Shown piece after piece: positions 3,988-10,351 of a stretch of 10,351 nucleotides of DNA. Position 1 is the stretch's first letter; each line of letters begins with the position of its first letter. The notes under the pieces were generated by a model. The model was given only the letters and a program-made list of their open reading frames with translations, had not been told where the DNA came from and made no database searches. Source of the DNA: an uncultured Roseiflexaceae bacterium (GTDB taxonomy: Bacteria; Chloroflexota; Chloroflexia; Chloroflexales; Roseiflexaceae); NCBI GenBank assembly GCA_903932805.1, contig CAIZHO010000116.1, positions 1 to 10,351 on the forward strand, read 5' to 3'. The translations under genes were made by a program, and so were the position numbers.

Positions 3988-6900
3988 ATGAGTTTTCGTG
4001 CTGTCGACACACGTGCGTCGTTCGTCGCCCTCGAAGATCGCATCGGCGATTATTGGCGTTCCAACGACATCAAAAAGCAGGCACTGGCCCACGGTGACCA
4101 TGCCAAACCATTCATCTTCTTCGAAGGACCACCCACCGCCAACGGCAAGCCGGGCGTGCACCACGTCGAAGCCCGCGTCTCCAAAGACATCATCATTCGC
4201 TACCATCGCATGTGCGGCGAGCACGTCATCGGCGCCCGCGGTGGCTGGGATACCCACGGCCTCCCGGTAGAAATCGAGGTCGAAAAGAAGCTCGGCTTCG
4301 CCGGCAAACCCGACATCGAACGCTTCGGCATCGCAGCCTTCAACGCCGAATGCAAATCTTCGGTCCAGACCTACATCAGCGAATGGGAGCGCATGACCGA
4401 CCGTATCGCCTATTGGATCGATATGGAAAAGCCGTACAGCACCTTCGACAACTCGTACATCGAGTCCCTCTGGTGGATCCTGCGCCAGTTCTGGGACCGC
4501 GATCTGCTCTTCCGCGATTACAAAGTCACCATGCACTGCCCGCGCTGTGGCACCACCTTGTCCGACGCCGAAGTCAATCAGGGCTACGAGGACGACGTTG
4601 ACGACCCATCGGTCTGGCTGCGCTTCCGCCTTGACCCGAGCGGACATCCCCTCGACGCAGCCCTGGCCGGCGCCGCCTTTCTCGCCTGGACCACCACACC
4701 CTGGACCCTGCCTGCCAACGTCGCCCTGGCCGTCAATCCCGACGCCGACTACGTCTTGGCCGAATGTGGCCCCGACGGTGCCCGCGAGCGCGTCATCTTG
4801 GCAGCGAGCCTGGCCACCACCGTGCTTGGCGAAAACCACACCGTCGTATCTACCTACACCGGTAGCCAATTGGCCGGTGCGCGCTACACGCGCCTCTTCG
4901 ACGGCGTCCCCGGACCCGGCGACAAACCCGACCTGAGCACCGGCTACCGCGTCATCGGCGACGACTTCGTGTCGCTCGACGACGGCACCGGCATCGTACA
5001 CATTGCCCCTGCCTACGGCGACTTGGATGTGGGCCGCAAACACGGCCTGCCGACCCTCTTTTCGGTCGATCTGAACGGCAACACGATGCCGCAGTTCGAG
5101 CCGATGGGCTTCGCCAATATGTTCTTCAAGGCCGCCGATCCGGTCATTACCAAGTTCCTCAAAGAGCGCGGCGATTTGTTCAAAAGCGCCCGCGTCAAGC
5201 ACACCTACCCCTTCTGCTGGCGCTGCAAAACGCCGTTGTTGTTCTACGCAAAACCCAGCTGGTATATCCGCACCACAGCCCTCAAAGACCGCTTGGTCGC
5301 AACCAACCAAGAAGTCCATTGGGTGCCCGATCACATCCAGAACGGCCGCTTCGGCAATTGGCTGGCCAACAACATCGACTGGGCCATCAGCCGCGAACGC
5401 TATTGGGGCACCCCGTTGCCCATCTGGGTGTCAGACGACGGCAAGCACAGCGAGTGCATCGGCTCGGTCGCCGAGCTCGAGGCCAAAGTCGGTCGTTCGC
5501 TCAGCGAACTCGACCTGCACCGCCCGTATGTCGACGACGTGACCTGGCAAGACCCCATCCACGGTACCATGCGCCGCATCCCCGATGTGGCCGACTGCTG
5601 GTTCGACTCGGGCGCCATGCCAGTGGCACAATGGCACTACCCGTTCGAAAACAAAGAACTCTTCGAGAAGTACGCCGGCCAGGCCGACTACATCTCCGAA
5701 GCCATCGACCAGACACGTGGCTGGTTCTACACCCTGCATGCCGTGTCGACCCTGTTGTTTGACCGCCCCGCCTACAAAAACGTCATCTGCCTCGGGCATA
5801 TCCTCGACGGCAAGGGCGAAAAGATGTCCAAATCGCGCGGCAATATCGTCAACCCGTGGGAAATCATCGACGAGTTTGGTACCGACGCAGTGCGCTGGTA
5901 TATGTTCGCCTCGGCACCGCCGTACAATCCCCGCCGCTTCTCACGCGAGCTGGTCGGCGACATGCTACGCCAATTCACACTCACCCTGTGGAACACCTAT
6001 TCGTTCTTTGTGACCTACGCCAACCTCGACGGCTGGACGCCTGCCGGCCTCCTCAACGCCGACGGCTCGCTGACACTCGATGTCGCCACGCTCACCAACC
6101 CACTCGACCGCTGGGCACTTGCACGCCTCGACCATCTGGTGCGTACCGTCAGCAGCGAGCTCGACAGCTACGACATCCATGCCCCAGCAAAGGCCATCGA
6201 ACGCTTTGTCGAAGAGCTGTCGAACTGGTACGTGCGCCGCAGCCGGCGCCGCTTCTGGAAGACCGAAAACGACGGTGACACACAGGCCGCCTACGCCACG
6301 CTGTACACCTGTCTGGTGACCCTCAGCAAGCTGTTGGCACCCTTCATGCCCTTCATCGCCGAAGAAATGTACAGCAACCTGGTCCTCTCCAAGGCCCCCA
6401 ACGCCGGTCCGTCGGTCCACATGGCCAAATGGCCACAGAGTGTGCCCGCCTGGCGCGACGACACCCTGGTGGCCAGCATCGACGTCGTCCAGACGTTGGT
6501 CGGCCTCGGCCGGGCAGCCCGCCGTACCGCCGCCCTCAAGATCCGCCAGCCACTGCCCGCCATCCTAGTGCGCGTCCCCTCGGCCGTGGCTGCAGCGATG
6601 CCTGCGTTCGAAAGCGACATCCGCGAGGAGCTCAACGTCAAGTCTGTCCGCTGGCTCGAGACCGGCGCGACCTTCATCGACTACCGCTTCAAACCCAATC
6701 TGCGCACCGTCGGCAAGAAATACGGCAAATTGGTGCCCGCCCTCGGGGAAGCCCTCAAAGCCCTCAGCGGAGACCACGCTCGTGCCATTGCCGTCGCAGT
6801 CGAACAAGGGAACTCCTTCGACCTCGTCGTCGACGGTCAGACCTTGCGCATTAGCCCCGACGAAGTCTTGGTCGAGACGTCATCGCCCGATGGCTACGCC

Positions 6901-7227
6901 GTCGCCGAAGAAAACGGCGTCTTGGCGGCCCTCGACACCACCCTGACCCCCGAGCTCATCGCCGAAGGCATCGCCCGCGAGGTCGTCCGCTACATCCAAG
7001 ACGCCCGCAAAAACGCTGGCTTTGCTATCTCGGACCGCATCACCGTCGCTATCGACGGCGTCAGCGGCAACGCCAACCTCGAAGCCACCATCGCCCTCTG
7101 GCACGACTACATCTGCACCGAGACCCTGGCAGATCAACTTGTGCTCGGCACATCACACCCCGGCGCCCACAGCGAATCGCTCGAGCTCGACGCCGTCACC
7201 CTTACCATCGCCATCACCAAGGCCTAA
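3988..7227 (+). CDS. ileS: Isoleucyl-tRNA synthetase, type 2 (eukaryote-like), GVHH signature variant
   Basis: A 1079-residue class I synthetase that charges tRNA-Ile with isoleucine in the cytoplasm. Visible: Rossmann catalytic signature GPPTANGKPGVHH (47-59), zinc pair C184-x2-C187, CP1 editing-domain motif TTTPWTLP (235-242), second zinc pair C410-x2-C413, DQTRGWFYT and KMSKS (612-616), then anticodon-binding helices and a C-terminal extension with TPELIAEGIAREVVRYIQ, typical of IleRS2 proteins. The usual HxGH appears as GVHH (56-59), with positions 1 and 3 exchanged. In published IleRS2 work this GxHH form is associated with extreme mupirocin resistance. The ATG at 3988 has GGAG 7 nt upstream; an in-frame TTG at 3961 falls inside the leader terminator and is rejected. 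The gene is controlled by a T-box leader and closed by a strong terminator, so it is monocistronic. Confidence 0.97.
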   Translation: MSFRAVDTRASFVALEDRIGDYWRSNDIKKQALAHGDHAKPFIFFEGPPTANGKPGVHHVEARVSKDIIIRYHRMCGEHVIGARGGWDTHGLPVEIEVEKKLGFAGKPDIERFGIAAFNAECKSSVQTYISEWERMTDRIAYWIDMEKPYSTFDNSYIESLWWILRQFWDRDLLFRDYKVTMHCPRCGTTLSDAEVNQGYEDDVDDPSVWLRFRLDPSGHPLDAALAGAAFLAWTTTPWTLPANVALAVNPDADYVLAECGPDGARERVILAASLATTVLGENHTVVSTYTGSQLAGARYTRLFDGVPGPGDKPDLSTGYRVIGDDFVSLDDGTGIVHIAPAYGDLDVGRKHGLPTLFSVDLNGNTMPQFEPMGFANMFFKAADPVITKFLKERGDLFKSARVKHTYPFCWRCKTPLLFYAKPSWYIRTTALKDRLVATNQEVHWVPDHIQNGRFGNWLANNIDWAISRERYWGTPLPIWVSDDGKHSECIGSVAELEAKVGRSLSELDLHRPYVDDVTWQDPIHGTMRRIPDVADCWFDSGAMPVAQWHYPFENKELFEKYAGQADYISEAIDQTRGWFYTLHAVSTLLFDRPAYKNVICLGHILDGKGEKMSKSRGNIVNPWEIIDEFGTDAVRWYMFASAPPYNPRRFSRELVGDMLRQFTLTLWNTYSFFVTYANLDGWTPAGLLNADGSLTLDVATLTNPLDRWALARLDHLVRTVSSELDSYDIHAPAKAIERFVEELSNWYVRRSRRRFWKTENDGDTQAAYATLYTCLVTLSKLLAPFMPFIAEEMYSNLVLSKAPNAGPSVHMAKWPQSVPAWRDDTLVASIDVVQTLVGLGRAARRTAALKIRQPLPAILVRVPSAVAAAMPAFESDIREELNVKSVRWLETGATFIDYRFKPNLRTVGKKYGKLVPALGEALKALSGDHARAIAVAVEQGNSFDLVVDGQTLRISPDEVLVETSSPDGYAVAEENGVLAALDTTLTPELIAEGIAREVVRYIQDARKNAGFAISDRITVAIDGVSGNANLEATIALWHDYICTETLADQLVLGTSHPGAHSESLELDAVTLTIAITKA

Positions 7228-7236
7228 CGAGGACCC

Positions 7237-7273
7237 AACCCGCGTCTGCACATGGTGCAGACGCGGGTTTTTT
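7237..7273 (+). terminator. Strong intrinsic terminator of ileS
   Basis: A 14-bp perfect stem (7237-7250 with 7256-7269), loop CATGG, then a run of six T (7268-7273). It begins 9 nt after the ileS stop codon. Confidence 0.95.
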
Positions 7274-7448
7274 GTGTTTCAAGCACGTTCTTTTCGTTTC
7301 TGGTCACTGCTGCCGTTGTCTGTTGCGTTCCTCGCGCTGACAAATCGTTCTACGGGTGTAGCAGTGCATTGCATTCTTCGGATGGCGATGCTTGCAGCCT
7401 TCCTGCAAACCTGCCCGCTTCCACGTATTCGCTCTCATCAATCCGTTG
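7274..7448. other. Intergenic stretch without recognised features
   Basis: About 175 bp between the ileS terminator and the promoter of the TetR operon. I see no gene with an RBS, no clear hairpin and no repeat in it. Confidence 0.6.
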
Positions 7449-7477
7449 TTGACATTGATAATTTAACACTGTATATT
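7449..7477 (+). promoter_or_regulatory. Sigma-70-type promoter of the TetR operon
   Basis: Consensus -35 TTGACA at 7449-7454, a 17-nt AT-rich spacer, and TATATT at 7472-7477 as the -10. Predicted start near 7484, about 22 nt before the TetR ATG. It is the best promoter match in the window and overlaps a palindromic operator. Confidence 0.85.
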
Positions 7478-7488
7478 TACATTGTTAA
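7463..7488. promoter_or_regulatory. Putative TetR-family operator (26-bp dyad)
   Basis: TTAACACTGTATA (7463-7475) and TTTACATTGTTAA (7476-7488) are inverted repeats matching at 11 of 13 positions. The dyad covers the -10 and the predicted start, so a bound dimer would block RNA polymerase. Size, symmetry and position just ahead of a tetR-type gene fit autorepression. Confidence 0.7.
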
Positions 7489-7505
7489 CCAACAAGGAAA
7501 CGCCA

Positions 7506-8210
7506 ATGGTTCGACCCACCAAACAGACCCAACACAGTGACCTCAAGGTAGCCATCATCGCAACGGCGTGGGCGCACATCAGCACAACGGGAGCAGCAAT
7601 GCTATCACTCCGGGCAATTGCCCGTGATTTGCAGATTAGTGCACCGGCGATTTATCACTACTACCCCGATCGCGACGCGCTGGTGACTGCCCTCATCATC
7701 GAGTCATACACATCGCTGGCAGATCACCAGTTCCATGCGCGCGACACCTGCAACGATGGTGACATTGTGGCACTCTTGCAGGCCACGGGCACTGCATACC
7801 GCGACTGGGCGTTGGCGCATCCACAGCACTATCAACTCATTTTCGGCACACCGTTGCCGGGATACCACGCACCTGTCGCAGCGGTCCGACCCGCTGCTGC
7901 GCGTTCGTTGGGAGTACTGATACAAATCATTGAGCAGGCACGCCGGGCTGGTCGTCTCAATGTCGCACATGCGCCCATTCTGGCAACGACGCACACCCCA
8001 GAATTTGTTGCATGGCAGCAATACACCGGTGCGCACCACCTCCAATCGTTGGTAGTGGCACAGGCAATCTGGGGGCGGCTCCATGGGCTCGTATCGCTCG
8101 AACTTTCGTGTAGCATGCCACTTTTTGCGGCAACGGCCGAAGCCCTCTACAACGCCGAACTCGCGGCCGTACGCTGGACATACCTACGCGCCGAACGCGT
8201 CGAAATCTGA
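7506..8210 (+). CDS. TetR/AcrR-family regulator with WHG-type C-terminal domain
   Basis: A 234-residue DNA-binding repressor-like protein. The N-terminal helix-turn-helix is clear: LSLRAIARDLQISAPAIYHYYPDRDALV (33-60), with the YxHYxxRDxLV pattern at the recognition helix end. The C-terminal half contains WGRLHGLVSLEL (189-200), the WHG-type signature of one TetR ligand-binding subfamily. The ATG at 7506 has AAGGAAA 5 nt upstream; the frame continues to a TTG at 7482, which precedes the predicted transcription start. It is the first gene of a closely spaced operon and has a dyad over its own promoter, so it likely represses itself and the four enzymes downstream until a small molecule binds. 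The ligand is unknown. Confidence 0.92.
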   Translation: MVRPTKQTQHSDLKVAIIATAWAHISTTGAAMLSLRAIARDLQISAPAIYHYYPDRDALVTALIIESYTSLADHQFHARDTCNDGDIVALLQATGTAYRDWALAHPQHYQLIFGTPLPGYHAPVAAVRPAAARSLGVLIQIIEQARRAGRLNVAHAPILATTHTPEFVAWQQYTGAHHLQSLVVAQAIWGRLHGLVSLELSCSMPLFAATAEALYNAELAAVRWTYLRAERVEI

Positions 8211-8224
8211 TAGTTGGGAAAGCC

Positions 8225-8704
8225 ATGCTATACATTCATGCAGGTCGATTCACGGCCCAGTCCGATCACCCGTTTGTCGTATTCCTCATCGGCATGCGTG
8301 TCAATCAGTGGTGGCGTGTCGACAAATGGCTCCCCGTGGCACAGGCAATGGGACCGATGATACGCACCCTGATGAGCAATCCCGACAAAGGCTTGCTCCA
8401 TGTCGAGTACTTTGCCAATCTGCGCGGGCCGTTGCTGGTGCAGTATTGGCGGTCGTTTGATGCACTCGAGGCATTCGCCAACGACCCTGCCGATCCACAT
8501 CACGCTGCATGGAGGGCGTTCAACCATGCAGTCGGCGCGAGTGGCATCGTGGGCATCTGGCACGAGACCTACTTGGTTGAACCTCATCAGTACGAATGCG
8601 TCTACGGCAATATGCCGCGCTTTGGCTTGGGCGCCGCACACACACATATACCAGCGGTTGGGCAACGCAACGCCGCACGCACACGACTTTACGCCAATCA
8701 ATAG
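8225..8704 (+). CDS. DUF4188 / monooxygenase af470-like protein
   Basis: A 159-residue protein resembling the DUF4188 (Monooxy_af470-like) family, probably a dimeric alpha+beta-barrel. Recognisable family segments are VVFLIGMRVNQWW (18-30), QYWRSFDALEAFA in the middle and GIWHETYLVEPHQYECVYGNMPRFGLG near the end. Family assignment is from recall of these segments. Biochemical activity is not established for most members, and similarity to small-ring monooxygenases or heme-using aldoxime dehydratases is only suggestive. It starts 14 bp after the TetR stop, with GGGAAA ahead of the ATG, so translation is probably coupled. Its neighbours (regulator, SDR, F420-type PPOX) suggest a role in oxidative modification of the operon's inducer or a related compound. 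Confidence 0.8.
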   Translation: MLYIHAGRFTAQSDHPFVVFLIGMRVNQWWRVDKWLPVAQAMGPMIRTLMSNPDKGLLHVEYFANLRGPLLVQYWRSFDALEAFANDPADPHHAAWRAFNHAVGASGIVGIWHETYLVEPHQYECVYGNMPRFGLGAAHTHIPAVGQRNAARTRLYANQ

Positions 8705-8722
8705 GAGCCAAAGGACAACGCA

Positions 8723-9679
8723 ATGCATACGCCACACGTGATCCTCGGGACCGGCGCTATCGGGCGCGCAATCATGCACGAACTCTTGGCGCAGGGCGAA
8801 GCAGTCCGCATGGTCAATCGCAGCGGACATATGGTCGAGTGTCCCACCGCAGTCGCTGTTGTGGCAGCAGACTTGTACGACCCCGCTGCGGTACAACGGG
8901 TTTGTGCCGATGCCCGCGTCGTCTATCACACCGCACAACCTGCGTACCACGCCTGGGTGACGCAGTTCCCAGCACTCCAAACCGCCATCCTGACGGGGTT
9001 GACGGGCAGCACTGCCAAACTCGTTCTCGCCGAAAACCTCTACATGTACGGCGACACCCACGGCGCCCCCATGAGCGAAGATACGCCACACCATGCGCAT
9101 ACACGCAAAGGTCGAGTACGCAGCACCATCAGTCAACAGGCGTTTGCAGCGCATCACGCAGGTGCGGTCCGTGTCACCAGCGCCCGTGGTTCTGACTACT
9201 TTGGCCCATGGGGACTCGGTGCGGCGCTGGGAGAACGTGCATTTATCCCGTTGATACAGGGCAAAAAAGCCAACCTCTTGGGGAACGTCCACATCCCGCA
9301 CACCCAAACGTACATCCCCGACTTTGGCCGCGCGATGGTCATACTTGGCACTGATGACCGTGCCGATGGGCATGCCTGGCATGTACCCAATGACCAGCCT
9401 GCCATCAGTCAACACGAGATCATGGTGCGCGCGGCACGGATCCTCAATCAACCGTTACGCTATAGCGCGATTGGCACCACGATGCTCCGGATTGCCGGCC
9501 TTTTTTCGCCCGCAATCCGCGAAACGGTAGAAATGATGTACGAATTCGAACAGCCGTTCATCGTGAACGCAGAACGCTTCGAACAGACCTTTGGCATGCA
9601 GGCGACACCCATCGATGACGCACTCGCCACCACGATCGCGTGGTATCAAACCCACATACAGAGAACAACACACGCGTAG
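8723..9679 (+). CDS. Atypical SDR-family NAD(P)-dependent epimerase/dehydratase-like protein
   Basis: A 318-residue protein with an N-terminal Rossmann dinucleotide-binding motif HVILGTGAIGRAI (5-17, GxGxxG) followed by an RMVNRSG strand end (29-35), where the Arg residues could favour NADP. Later landmarks are ENLYMYGD, RGSDYFGPWG and a C-terminal region resembling NAD-dependent epimerase/dehydratase proteins. The canonical YxxxK catalytic pair of extended SDRs is not visible at the expected place; the region reads HHAHTRKGRVR, so catalysis may differ, placing it among atypical SDRs. It starts 18 bp after the DUF4188 gene, with AGGA 7 nt before the ATG. The substrate is unknown. In this operon it could reduce or oxidise a carbonyl produced from a xenobiotic or secondary metabolite. 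Confidence 0.87.
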   Translation: MHTPHVILGTGAIGRAIMHELLAQGEAVRMVNRSGHMVECPTAVAVVAADLYDPAAVQRVCADARVVYHTAQPAYHAWVTQFPALQTAILTGLTGSTAKLVLAENLYMYGDTHGAPMSEDTPHHAHTRKGRVRSTISQQAFAAHHAGAVRVTSARGSDYFGPWGLGAALGERAFIPLIQGKKANLLGNVHIPHTQTYIPDFGRAMVILGTDDRADGHAWHVPNDQPAISQHEIMVRAARILNQPLRYSAIGTTMLRIAGLFSPAIRETVEMMYEFEQPFIVNAERFEQTFGMQATPIDDALATTIAWYQTHIQRTTHA

Positions 9680-9690
9680 AAAGGGCATGT

Positions 9691-10074
9691 ATGGCTACAG
9701 GCGCACCGTTCGAGGGACATCACTACATGAATCTCGTGACCTATCGGTTATCGGGTCACACAGTCGCCACACCGGTCTGGTTTGTGCTCGAAGATGACAC
9801 AATCTACGTCGCCACCAGCCGAAATGCAGGAAAAGTCAAGCGCATCCGCAATACGCCTCAGGTCCTGGTTGAACCGTGTGATGCGCGCGGGACTGCGCTT
9901 GGTCCACGTGTGAGCGCCCATGCACGTATCGTTGATGGAACAGAACACGCACGGATCAACACGCTATTTAACACGAAATATGGGCTCATGAAGCGCTTGT
10001 TTGACCTCGTTTCTTTGGTCAGCGGACGCTCCAAAACCGGACATGATGTGGTCGCGATTTCTCTCGATTCGTGA
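9691..10074 (+). CDS. PPOX-class flavin/F420-dependent oxidoreductase (Rv2061-like)
   Basis: A 127-residue split-barrel protein of the pyridoxamine-phosphate-oxidase-like superfamily. The N-terminal part YMNLVTYRLSGHTVATPVWF (12-31), the strand IYVATSRNAGKVKRIRNTPQV (38-58) and GPRVSAHARIVDG (71-83) match the pattern of the TIGR03666-type F420-dependent group better than pyridoxamine oxidases proper. Cofactor choice (F420 versus FMN) cannot be proven from sequence alone. The ATG at 9691 has GAAAGGG upstream and follows the SDR stop by 11 bp. An internal ATG at 9727 is possible, since some relatives start there. Members often reduce alpha,beta-unsaturated or other electrophilic compounds, which would fit a detoxification operon. 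Confidence 0.87.
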   Translation: MATGAPFEGHHYMNLVTYRLSGHTVATPVWFVLEDDTIYVATSRNAGKVKRIRNTPQVLVEPCDARGTALGPRVSAHARIVDGTEHARINTLFNTKYGLMKRLFDLVSLVSGRSKTGHDVVAISLDS

Positions 10075-10112
10075 CTATCCAGGGTGCGCGCAACAAAGAA
10101 TGGAGATGCATC

Positions 10113-10351
10113 ATGCGTGTCATACGAATTCCATTGCGTTTTTCAAATGCCTATCTCGTCATTGATCAGTCCGCCATTTTGGTCGATGCAGGATTCACCG
10201 GTGATGCGGATTCCATTATCCAAGCCATCATCGTCGCAGGCATCTCGCCGTACGAGATACAGCTCTTGATCCATACACATGGCCACATCGACCACGCTGG
10301 CGCCACTGCAGAGCTCCAGCGCCGGCTTGCCCTGCGCACGTTGGTTCATAC
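10113..10351 (+). CDS. Metallo-beta-lactamase-fold hydrolase, C-terminus cut by window
   Basis: Seventy-nine codons are visible to the window end. The N-terminal strands MRVIRIPLRFSNAYLVI and ILVDAGF (22-28) precede the signature HTHGHIDHAG at 54-63, which provides the HxHxDH metal ligands His56, His58, Asp60 and His61 of the binuclear zinc (or iron) site. The superfamily includes glyoxalase II, lactonases, thioesterases and others; the deciding C-terminal residues are missing. The ATG at 10113 has GGAG 6 nt upstream and lies 38 bp after the PPOX stop, so it is likely the fifth gene of the TetR-controlled operon, perhaps hydrolysing a thioester or lactone intermediate. Confidence 0.9.
   Translation, partial: MRVIRIPLRFSNAYLVIDQSAILVDAGFTGDADSIIQAIIVAGISPYEIQLLIHTHGHIDHAGATAELQRRLALRTLVH

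Noticed and set aside
3967..5334. A 455-codon open frame on the minus strand opposite ileS
   Set aside because: It mirrors the C/G-biased third positions of ileS, starts inside the T-box leader region on the other strand, and its translation has no recognisable domain. ileS on the plus strand has full motif support.
8228..9451. A 407-codon minus-strand open frame across DUF4188 and SDR genes
   Set aside because: It spans two genes with clear family motifs and good RBSs on the plus strand, and it shows no domain of its own. Codon-bias shadow.

Overview
The window looks like chromosomal DNA from a bacterium with moderately high GC. Chloroflexota is my best guess. The case rests on four things together: a full-length transcriptional T-box leader, an eukaryote-like (type 2) isoleucyl-tRNA synthetase, an F420-type PPOX protein, and strong C/G third-position bias in the large genes. 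This is inference from gene content, not a phylogeny.

Left part (1-2746). Two minus-strand genes, pyrE (orotate phosphoribosyltransferase) and a truncated alpha/beta-hydrolase esterase, are separated by a ~71-72 bp imperfect tandem duplication. pyrE is divergent from a DnaK-ATPase-like (Hsp70 family) protein with no substrate-binding domain. Only 16 bp separate the two start codons.

Middle part (2738-3600). A small HUH/Y1 transposase of the RAYT family (REP-associated tyrosine transposase) lies between two perfect palindromes of 38 and 36 bp. They share an identical 24-bp core but have different, still self-complementary outer arms. A half-palindrome and a 7-bp direct repeat sit beside the left one, and that palindrome supplies the stop codon of the Hsp70-like gene. 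Next comes a 64-residue zinc-ribbon-like protein.

ileS part (3638-7273). Two matching extended -10 promoters arranged as an inverted repeat appear to drive the zinc-ribbon gene leftward and ileS rightward. ileS has a T-box leader with the canonical 14-nt T-box, an antiterminator/terminator switch and a good SD. The encoded IleRS carries GVHH in place of the usual HxGH signature, a variant associated with very high mupirocin resistance. The gene ends in a strong intrinsic terminator.

Right part (7449-10351). A consensus sigma-70-type promoter overlapping a 26-bp dyad drives a tight five-gene operon: TetR/AcrR regulator with a WHG-type C-terminus, DUF4188 monooxygenase-like protein, atypical NAD(P)-dependent SDR, F420-type PPOX protein, and a metallo-beta-lactamase-fold hydrolase cut by the window end. 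This looks like an autoregulated, small-molecule-inducible redox or detoxification operon of unknown substrate.
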